Shown here: one piece after another, positions 57,917 to 64,000 of the stretch
How the letters are laid out: each line of letters opens with the position of its first letter
Position numbering within the stretch: position 1 is the stretch's first letter
Origin: Roseomonas acroporae
Lineage (GTDB): Bacteria > Pseudomonadota > Alphaproteobacteria > Acetobacterales > Acetobacteraceae
Direction of reading: 5' to 3'
Length of the DNA: 64,000 nucleotides
Assembly (NCBI RefSeq): GCF_023223525.1
Contig: NZ_JALPRX010000038.1
Span: forward strand, 1 to 64,000
The notes under the pieces: model-generated
What the model saw: only the letters and a program-made list of their open reading frames with translations
The model's database searches: none
What the model was told of the DNA's origin: nothing
Translations under genes and position numbers: made by a program

Positions 57917-58120
57917 TCAGCCGCGACGCAGGCTGTTCGCGCGGAAGCCGCCGCCGAGGCGGATGCGGCCCTGATCGGCCACCGCCGCCGGCACCGTCGG
58001 GCGCTTGGCCGGCTTGAAGCCGCCGCCGAGGCGGATGCGGCCGCGATCGGCCACGGTGGCGGGCTGGGCCGGGCGGGGGAGGCTGGCGGGCTTGGCGACG
58101 GAGGGGAGCGGATGGGTCAC
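57917..58120 (-). CDS. Small peptide with duplicated GRIRLGGGF motif (candidate precursor)
   Basis: 67 residues from GTG 58120, with AGGACAAGGA about eight bases upstream; a further ATG at 58162 is in frame. Two copies of a 14-residue unit lie 24 residues apart: VADRGRIRLGGGFK (23-36) and VADQGRIRLGGGFR (47-60). The rest is basic, Pro/Ala-rich, without hydrophobic segments. The N-terminal 20 residues could act as a leader in a ribosomally made, modified peptide; this is inference. It is divergent from the BTAD-type regulator and upstream of the DUF6065-like gene. Confidence 0.55.
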   Translation of the reverse strand: MTHPLPSVAKPASLPRPAQPATVADRGRIRLGGGFKPAKRPTVPAAVADQGRIRLGGGFRANSLRRG

Positions 58121-58394
58121 GGCGTCGTCCTTGTCCTGGGGGGGTTGGTCCCGGCACCGCACCGTGGGGCTGCCACGGGGCGTGGATGGGGGCGTGGGCG
58201 GGTGCCGGGCTCCGGCTGGGCCGGCGGGCGGTGTCGGTTCGCTGCCGACCTGGACAGAGTGTCAGGTCTTCGTTCCTCCGTCAAGATATATTTCCTATCA
58301 ATCTTTCGATCTAGGACTTTCCTCTGAATCCCGGAATCGCCGGATCGTTGCGAAAAATCTCAACCAGGGATTGCCAGCGCTTCCGGCGGATTGC

Positions 58395-60452
58395 ATGCTT
58401 TGTGCAATCATGCACATCGGTCCCGCCTCGATCGCCTGTTCCGCCGTCACCTCGGCCCGGTTCGGCGCGGCCCCGCCCAAGGGACAGGAGACGCGCCTGC
58501 ATCTCGCCCTGCTCGGCGAGATGCAGGCGCGCGATGCCGCCGGCCGTTCCGTGCTGCCGCGCGGGCGCAAGGCCCGCGCCCTGCTGGCGATCCTCGCGAT
58601 CGAGGGCGCCCGCGTCCCGCGCGACCGCCTGACCGGCCTGCTCTGGAGCCGGCGCGGCCGCGCCCAGGCGCGCGGCTCGCTGCGCCAGGCGGTGCACGAG
58701 CTGCAGGGCGCGCTGGCGCGCCTCGGCGGCGGGCTGCTGCTGGCCGAGCGCGACCATCTCGGCCTCGCCGCGGCGGCGGTGGCGGTGGACGTGCGGGCCC
58801 TCGCCACGGTGGACTTCGCCCAGCCCGTCCTGCCGTCCGGGCTGGACGCGCCGCTGCTCGGCGACCTCGTCGGCCTCGATCCCGCCTTCGAGGAATGGCG
58901 CGAGGCCGAGCAGGACCGGCTGCGCGCCGGCCTTGCCAGCCATGCCGAGATGGCCGCCGGCGAGGGCAAGGCGCCCGAGGCGGTGCTCGCCGTGGCGGAG
59001 CGCCTGCTCGGCCGCGATCCGGGTCTGGAGCCGGCCTGGCGCGCGGCGCTCGGCGTGCATCTCGGGCGCGGCGAGCGCGACGCGGCGACCGTGGTGGCGC
59101 GCCGCTGCCGGGTGGCGCTGCAGGAGGTCGGCCGCCGCCCGGACGCCGCGACCGCCGCGCTGCTCGACCGCCTGCTGCCGCGCGACGAACCCTACATGCT
59201 GGAGGGAGGCCGGGCCGGCCGGGACGGCCGCCCGACCCTCGGCGTGCTGCCCTTCCGCTGCCTGCCCGGGAGCAGCCCGGCAGGCGGGCCGGCGGGCGAG
59301 CCGGGGCAGGACGAGGGGCTGGGCGAGGGGCTGGCCGAGGAGATCACCACCGCGCTGTCGCGCTTCCGCTGGATCTCGCTGGTGCCCGGCGCGGCCCTGG
59401 CGCCGCTGGCCCTGGCGCCGCCGGGCGATCCGGCCTGGATGCGCCTCGGGCTCGACCTGCTGCTCACCGGCATGGTCCAGCGCAGCGAGTCGGGCCTGCG
59501 CGTCACCGTGCGCCTGCTGGACCTGCGCGCCGGCGGCGCCGTGGTCTGGACCCGCCGCTTCGACCGGCCGGACGGGGACCCGCTCGCGGTGCAGGACGCC
59601 GTGGCCGCCGCCACCGCGGCCCAGCTCGACCCGGAGCTGCTGCTGCACGAGGCGCGGCGGGCCGAGGCGGGGCTCGCCGGCAGCGGCGCCTGGAGCCTGC
59701 TGCTGCGCGCCATCGCCGCCGTGTACCGGCTGGACCAGGGGCGGGAGCGCTACGTCGAGGCCGGCTCGCTCTTCGCCGCCGCGGTGGCGGCCGATCCCAC
59801 CTGCGGCGCCGCGCATGCCTGGTGGGCCTACTGGCACCTGCTGCTGGTCGGGCAGGGCTGGGCCGCGGACCCGGCGCGCTCGATGCGCGAGGCCGGCGCG
59901 CTGGCCGAGCGCGGCATCATGCTGGACCCGCTGGACGCGCGCGCCACCACCATCGCCGGCCATGTCTACGCCTTCCTCGGCCACCGCGTCGCCGAGGCGA
60001 TCGCGCTGCACCAGCGCGCCCTGGTGCAGAACCCCAACCTGCCGCTCGCCTGGGTGTTCTCGGGCTTCGCCCTCTCCTACGCCGGCGAGCACGAGGAGGC
60101 GCTGCGGCGTATCCGCCACGGCCGCGCGCTCTCGCCCGACGACCCGCACAGCTTCTTCTTCGAGCACGCCGAGATGCTGCCGCTGCTGCTCTCGGGCGAC
60201 CATGCGGGGGTGGTGGCGCTCGGCCGGCAGGCGCTGCTGCTCAACCCCAATCTCAGCTCGACGCTGAAGGGCTATCTCGCGGCGTGCGGGCTGGCCGGGC
60301 TGCCGGAGGAGGCGGCGCGGGTCCGGGAAAGGCTGCTGGCGCTGGAGCCCGGCTTCGGCGTCGGGGAGGCGCTTCGGCGCTCGGCGCTGCAGCGCGACGA
60401 GGACCTGGATCTGTACGCCCGCGGGTTGCGTCTCGCCGGGCTGCCGGACTGA
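58395..60452 (+). CDS. BTAD/OmpR-type HTH regulator with TPR domain
   Basis: 685 residues from ATG 58395 (ATG 58410 is possible). The N-terminal ~80 residues after the start resemble the winged HTH of SARP/BTAD regulators: LHLALLGEMQARDAAGRSVLPRGRKARALLAILAIEGARVPRDRLTGLLW. A helical BTAD-like region with QARGSLRQAVHELQ follows, then an adenylate-cyclase-like GVLPFRCLPGS and a TPR-rich C-terminus (YVEAGSLFAAAVAADPT, GIMLDPLDARATTIAGH, RALVQNPNLPLAWVFSGFALSYAG). No kinase or transporter part is present. It is divergent from the small peptide gene across 274 AT-richer bases. Confidence 0.75.
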   Translation: MLCAIMHIGPASIACSAVTSARFGAAPPKGQETRLHLALLGEMQARDAAGRSVLPRGRKARALLAILAIEGARVPRDRLTGLLWSRRGRAQARGSLRQAVHELQGALARLGGGLLLAERDHLGLAAAAVAVDVRALATVDFAQPVLPSGLDAPLLGDLVGLDPAFEEWREAEQDRLRAGLASHAEMAAGEGKAPEAVLAVAERLLGRDPGLEPAWRAALGVHLGRGERDAATVVARRCRVALQEVGRRPDAATAALLDRLLPRDEPYMLEGGRAGRDGRPTLGVLPFRCLPGSSPAGGPAGEPGQDEGLGEGLAEEITTALSRFRWISLVPGAALAPLALAPPGDPAWMRLGLDLLLTGMVQRSESGLRVTVRLLDLRAGGAVVWTRRFDRPDGDPLAVQDAVAAATAAQLDPELLLHEARRAEAGLAGSGAWSLLLRAIAAVYRLDQGRERYVEAGSLFAAAVAADPTCGAAHAWWAYWHLLLVGQGWAADPARSMREAGALAERGIMLDPLDARATTIAGHVYAFLGHRVAEAIALHQRALVQNPNLPLAWVFSGFALSYAGEHEEALRRIRHGRALSPDDPHSFFFEHAEMLPLLLSGDHAGVVALGRQALLLNPNLSSTLKGYLAACGLAGLPEEAARVRERLLALEPGFGVGEALRRSALQRDEDLDLYARGLRLAGLPD

Positions 60453-60891
60453 GAGCGTGTGGCCTGAAACAATGCGTTGGAATATTTCATCGGGCGGCGG
60501 CCGGGGCATGAACGCCACAACTATGAATAAATCCCTATAGCGCTTTCTCGCGGCCCATGCCCCGGCATGGCCTCCGGGTATCGCCGCGGGCTTGCGCCGG
60601 CAGCCGTGGTGGCAGGACCGGGCACGGCGATGCAGCCCCTTCCCGCCGGCCGCGCCGCTCTCCCGCCCCCGCGCCGCGGCCGCTCCTTCTTCCCCGGCCC
60701 GCATGTGTGCCCACATGGGTGCCCGGCGGCACCCCGCTCTGATAGCCTGTCCCGTCCGTTCGCCAACCTCCGCGAGAAGCGGCGGGTCGCCGGCGGCGAG
60801 GGTCCTTTCGGCGCCGGCTCCGTTGCCCGGCGGCGGCGCGACCAGGGGCCGGGGCTCTCGCGGTGCCCCGCGAACAGGGAGAGGCGTGCCG
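60453..60891. other. Intergenic region downstream of the regulator
   Basis: 439 bp. The first 90 bp are less GC-rich (TTGGAATATTTCATCG, ATGAATAAATCCCTATAG) and may contain a promoter or a leftover from transfer. The remainder is GC-rich. No credible gene on either strand and no repeat of the families above. Confidence 0.45.
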
Positions 60892-62028
60892 ATGGTGCCT
60901 GCGCGTGGACTGGTGGCGATCGCCGCGCTCCTGGCCCTGCTGCTCCTGCCCGCCGGGCCGGCGCTTGCCCAGGCATACCCCGACCGGGCGCCGGTCCCCG
61001 CCCCGGGGCGGGAACTCGTGATCGGCACGAAGGTCGCCGCGCCCTTCGCCATGCATGCCGATGGCGGCGGCTGGCAGGGCATCAGCATCGACCTGTGGCG
61101 CCGCGTCGCCGAGCGGCTGGGGCTGCGTTACCGGATCGTCGAGTACGACACGGTGCAGGCGCTGCTCGATGCCATCACCAGCCATCAGGTGGATGCGGCG
61201 GTCTCCGCGCTGACCGTCACCGCCGCGCGGCGGGAGGCGATGGATTTCACCCAGCCCTTCTACGCGACGGGGCTCGGCGTCGCCGTGGCGCCCGGCTCGG
61301 CGGGCTGGCTGCCGGTGCTGCGGGCCTTCGGCTCCTTCGGCTTCCTCCAGGCGGTGCTGACGCTGCTCGGCATCGCCGTCACGGTGGGGGTGCTGATCTG
61401 GCTGTTCGAGCGCCGGCACAACGAGCCCTATGGCGGCCCGCCGCTGCGCGGGCTGGTGGCGGGGCTGTGGTGGTCGGCGGTCGCGATGACCCAGGCCGGC
61501 GCCGCCTTCGACGGGCCGAAGACCGTGCCCGGCCGCATCCTGGCGGCGGTCTGGATGGTCGCCTCGGTGGTCACCATCGCCGTGTTCATCGCCGGCATCA
61601 CCTCGGCGCTGACCACGCAGCGCCTGCAGGGGCTGGTGCGCAACGCCAACGACCTGCGCTCGGTGCGGGTGGGCGCCGTGAGCGGCTCCTCCACCGTGGA
61701 GTTCCTCGACGCGCAGCGGATCGGCCATCGCGGCTTCACGGACGCGCCGGAGGGGCTGCGCGCGCTGCGGGACGGGCGGATCGACGCCTTCGTCTACGAC
61801 CGGCCGCTGCTCGCCTACATGCTGCACCAGGACTTCCCCGGCCTGCAGCTCCTCGGCATCAGCCTCGACAGCCAGAGCTACGCCATCGCCCTGCCCGGTG
61901 ACGACGCGCTGCGCGCGCGGCTCGACGTCGCGATGCTGGAGACGCTGCGCAGCCCGTGGTGGCAGGACACGCTGTTCCGCTATCTCGGCCCGAACGGCGG
62001 CGAGGGCAGTGCCGGGGCGGCCCAGTAG
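60892..62028 (+). CDS. Ionotropic-receptor-like channel/substrate-binding protein
   Basis: 378 residues from ATG 60892, after AGGGAGAGG. Signal peptide (VAIAALLALLLLPAGPALAQ), then lobe 1 of an SBP_bac_3 domain (LVIGTKVAAPFAMHADGG ... WRRVAERLGLRYRIVEYD ... GITSHQVDAAVSALTVT). Two helices interrupt the fold: LQAVLTLLGIAVTVGVLIWLF and AVWMVASVVTIAVFIAGITSAL, flanking a pore-like loop LWWSAVAMTQAGAAFDGPKT. Lobe 2 follows. This is the GluR0-type topology. The K+ filter TVGYG of prokaryotic GluRs is absent. Alternatively it is an ABC-type binding protein with membrane anchors. Confidence 0.75.
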   Translation: MVPARGLVAIAALLALLLLPAGPALAQAYPDRAPVPAPGRELVIGTKVAAPFAMHADGGGWQGISIDLWRRVAERLGLRYRIVEYDTVQALLDAITSHQVDAAVSALTVTAARREAMDFTQPFYATGLGVAVAPGSAGWLPVLRAFGSFGFLQAVLTLLGIAVTVGVLIWLFERRHNEPYGGPPLRGLVAGLWWSAVAMTQAGAAFDGPKTVPGRILAAVWMVASVVTIAVFIAGITSALTTQRLQGLVRNANDLRSVRVGAVSGSSTVEFLDAQRIGHRGFTDAPEGLRALRDGRIDAFVYDRPLLAYMLHQDFPGLQLLGISLDSQSYAIALPGDDALRARLDVAMLETLRSPWWQDTLFRYLGPNGGEGSAGAAQ

Positions 62029-62229
62029 GCGAAAAGGCCCGGCGGCAGGCACCGCGCCGGGCGAGGCGGCCGGACGCCGCGCCCGTTTCCCGCCGGCGCC
62101 CGCCGCGAACCGCTCTCCAGGCCGCCCGCGGCGTTGACCGGTGGCCCCCTGCCGCTCCCCCTGGCCCGGCCCGTTCCGCCGGGGCAGGATGGGCCGGAGA
62201 AGGCGCAACGGCACCGGGGAGGAAACGGC

Positions 62230-63252
62230 ATGCCCGCACCCATCGCAAGGCGGTCGCTGCTCGGCGCCGCCGGCCTCGCCCTGCCCCTGGCGGCCTCGGC
62301 GGGCGGCGCGGCCCGTGCGCAGGGCGCGGAGGGCGGCGGCACGGCGGCGGGCACGGCGGCGTCCTGGCCGAACCGGCCGGTGCGCATCGTCGTGCCCTTC
62401 CCGCCCGGCGGCAGCAACGACGCGGTGGCACGGCCGCTGGCCGAGAAGCTCCAGGCGCGCTTCGGCCAGCCTTTCGTCATCGAGAACCGGCCCGGCGCCG
62501 GCAGCACCATCGGCACGGACTTCGTGGCGAAATCCCCGCCCGACGGCCACACGCTGCTGGTCACCTCCTCCTCCTTCGCCACCTCCGCCGCCGTGCAGCG
62601 CACGCCCTACGACGCGGCGCGCGACTTCGACGCGGTGGCGCTGCTCGCCACCGCGCCGCTGCTGCTGGTGGGCGCGCCCGACTTCCCCGCCCATACGGTG
62701 CGGGACGTGGTGCGGCTGGCGAAGGAGCGGCCGGGACGGATCAACTACGGCTCCTCCGGCCCGGGCGGCATCAACCATCTCTCGATGGCGCGCTTCTGCC
62801 TCGCCACGGGCATCGAGCTGACGCACATCCCCTATCGCGGCATGGGGCCGGCGGCGACCGACCTCGCCGCCGGCAACGTCCAGCTCATCATGACCACGCT
62901 GGCCTCGGTGGCCGGCCTCGTGCGCGACGGCCGCATCCGCGCCATCTGCTACACCGACGAGGGCCGCCCCGAGGGCACGCCGGACGCGCCCACCGCGAGG
63001 CAGGGCGGCGTCGACTTCGAGGCCAGCCTCTGGTGGGGCCTGCTGGCGCCGCGCGGCCTGCCCGCGCCGGTGCGGCAGGCGCTGAACGCCGCCACCAACG
63101 AGGCGCTGACCGATCCGGGGCTCGCGCGCTACCTCGCCGGCGAGGGCGCCGTGCCCGCGCCGCGCCCGGCCGATGCCTGGAACGGGATGCTGCTGGCCGA
63201 TGTCGCGCGCTGGCGCGAGGTGGCGACGCGCGCCAACATCCGCATCGAGTGA
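62230..63252 (+). CDS. Bug-family (tripartite tricarboxylate) substrate-binding protein
   Basis: 340 residues from ATG 62230 with GGGAGGAAACGGC upstream. Signal peptide: MPAPIARRSLLGAAGLALPLAASAGGAARAQ, a Tat-type RRSLL pattern. The TctC fold is clear: IVVPFPPGGSNDAVARPLAEKL, FVIENRPGAGSTIGTDFVAKSPPDGHTLLV, GSSGPGGINHLSMARF. These proteins bind carboxylates or other small organic acids in the periplasm. No TctA/TctB genes are next to it. A CoA-transferase follows at 147 bp, suggesting use of the imported acid. Confidence 0.92.
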   Translation: MPAPIARRSLLGAAGLALPLAASAGGAARAQGAEGGGTAAGTAASWPNRPVRIVVPFPPGGSNDAVARPLAEKLQARFGQPFVIENRPGAGSTIGTDFVAKSPPDGHTLLVTSSSFATSAAVQRTPYDAARDFDAVALLATAPLLLVGAPDFPAHTVRDVVRLAKERPGRINYGSSGPGGINHLSMARFCLATGIELTHIPYRGMGPAATDLAAGNVQLIMTTLASVAGLVRDGRIRAICYTDEGRPEGTPDAPTARQGGVDFEASLWWGLLAPRGLPAPVRQALNAATNEALTDPGLARYLAGEGAVPAPRPADAWNGMLLADVARWREVATRANIRIE

Positions 63253-63398
63253 CGCCGCGACGGCCGACGCCTCGGCGCTTCCGTGGACCGCTGCCCGTCG
63301 GCCCGCCCGGCCGCCGATCGGCAAGCGCCGCGCGCGCAGCCATGCCGGCGGACGCGGCGCGCCGTCACCCGCCCCTTCCGCCGCCCGCAGGGACCGCC

Positions 63399-64000
63399 AT
63401 GACCGAACTCGCCCGCAAGTCCTTCGACCCCGAGGCGCGCGGCGCGCTGGAGGGCGTGCGCGTGGTGGATCTCTCGCGCCTCGTCGCCGGCAACATGCTG
63501 ACCAAGGTGCTGGCCGATCACGGCGCCGAGGTGGTGAAGGTCGAGCCGCCCGAGGGCGATACGCTGCGCGCCTGGAAGGTCGGCGGCGTCGCCACGGCGT
63601 GGAAGACCTGGTGCCGCAACAAGAAGAGCATCTGCCTCGACCTGAAGTCGGCCGCCGGGCAGCAGGTGGTGCGTGACCTCGCGCGCGATGCCGCCATGTT
63701 CGTCGAGAGCTTCCGCCCCGGCGTGCTGGAGGCGATGGGCCTCGCCCCCGAGACGCTGCTCGCGATCAACCCGCGCCTCGTGATCGTGCGCGTCTCCGGC
63801 TGGGGGCAGGACGGGCCGTACCGGCACAAGCCGGGCTTCGGCACGCTGGTCGAGGGCTATTCCGGCTTCGCCGCGGTGAACGGCTTCGCCGACCGCGAGC
63901 CGGTGCTGCCGCCCATGTTCATGGGCGACGCCTATGCCGGCCTGTACGGCGCCGCCGCCGCGATGATCGCGCTGCGCGCCGCCGAGGGCGGATACGGGCG
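63399..64000 (+). CDS. CaiB/BaiF-family CoA-transferase (partial)
   Basis: The first 200 residues of a family III CoA-transferase, cut by the window end. Conserved N-terminus GVRVVDLSRLVAGNMLTKVLADHGAEVVKVEPPEGD, then NKKSICLDLKSAAG and FVESFRPGVLEAMGL, where the catalytic Asp of this family usually lies in a later segment. It transfers CoA between carboxylic acids. Located downstream of a Bug-type binding protein in the same orientation. Confidence 0.92.
   Translation, partial: MTELARKSFDPEARGALEGVRVVDLSRLVAGNMLTKVLADHGAEVVKVEPPEGDTLRAWKVGGVATAWKTWCRNKKSICLDLKSAAGQQVVRDLARDAAMFVESFRPGVLEAMGLAPETLLAINPRLVIVRVSGWGQDGPYRHKPGFGTLVEGYSGFAAVNGFADREPVLPPMFMGDAYAGLYGAAAAMIALRAAEGGYG

Noticed and set aside
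57833-58327. Plus-strand frame with AAEADAA...IGH repeats opposite the small GRIRLGGGF peptide gene
   Set aside because: The minus frame has a better ribosome-binding site and contrasting conserved residues; still not completely excluded.

Overview
The window is a very GC-rich bacterial chromosome segment. Gene content points to an alphaproteobacterium, most likely an Acetobacteraceae member related to Roseomonas (inferred from the kdsD-lptCAB-rpoN-hpf order, a major alphaproteobacterial-type porin, a DUF3576 lipoprotein, Tat-dependent binding proteins and the extreme GC content). No prophage, complete insertion sequence, CRISPR array or rRNA operon was seen. There is one tRNA, tRNA-Leu(CAG). 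The last gene (CoA-transferase) runs off the right edge.

Layout. 1-4 kb: methyltransferase, patatin and an unusual flavoprotein on the minus strand. 4-8.8 kb: a compact minus-strand cluster rpmH-rnpA-yidD-yidC-engB followed by a VTT membrane protein, with 4-base overlaps between rnpA/yidD and engB/VTT. 9.2-17 kb: tRNA-Leu, an RNase D-like nuclease, then kdsD-lptC-lptA-lptB-rpoN-hpf (LPS transport, sigma-54, ribosome hibernation). 17.5-25 kb: DUF3576 lipoprotein, porin, ThiE-like protein, YggS, beta carbonic anhydrase, ferrochelatase, HAD phosphatase, SDR dehydrogenase. 25-33 kb: methionine importer metNIQ, an orphan domain resembling a DNA phosphorothioate-binding domain, a Tat-signal glutaminase, a second metQ, a Na/Pi symporter-like protein and tsaB. 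33-41 kb: D-Ala-D-Ala dipeptidase, small hydrophilic protein, glycosyltransferase beside an AT-rich patch, exported protein, SirB1-like protein, two tiny membrane proteins, quinone oxidoreductase and UbiH-family hydroxylase. 41.5-46.4 kb: glnK-amtB behind a good sigma-54 promoter, then ftsK. 46.7-56 kb: enoyl-CoA hydratase, flavin monooxygenase-like protein, exported repeat protein, malate synthase G, undecaprenyl-phosphate sugar transferase, GntR regulator, gamma-glutamyltransferase. 56-64 kb: unknown genes, including a small peptide with a duplicated GRIRLGGGF motif lying between a DUF6065-like gene and a divergent BTAD/TPR-type regulator; then an ionotropic-receptor-like channel, a Bug-type binding protein and the CaiB/BaiF CoA-transferase.

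The most striking non-genic signal is a family of modular palindromic repeats (about 45-50 bp units built from hairpins) clustered in six intergenic places. Their CTAGAGC border repeatedly supplies the TAG stop codon of the adjoining gene (tam, hpf, the DUF3576 gene, the exported 36.5-kb gene and the GntR gene), always after a CGC arginine codon. A second GC-rich repeat family (GGAAGGC/GCCTTCC hairpins) occupies three other gaps.

Functional links: RpoN encoded here can serve the sigma-54 promoter of glnK-amtB (nitrogen control); lptCAB and kdsD serve the outer membrane together with the porin; rpmH-rnpA-yidD-yidC-engB form the classic RNA-processing, membrane-insertion and ribosome-assembly block.
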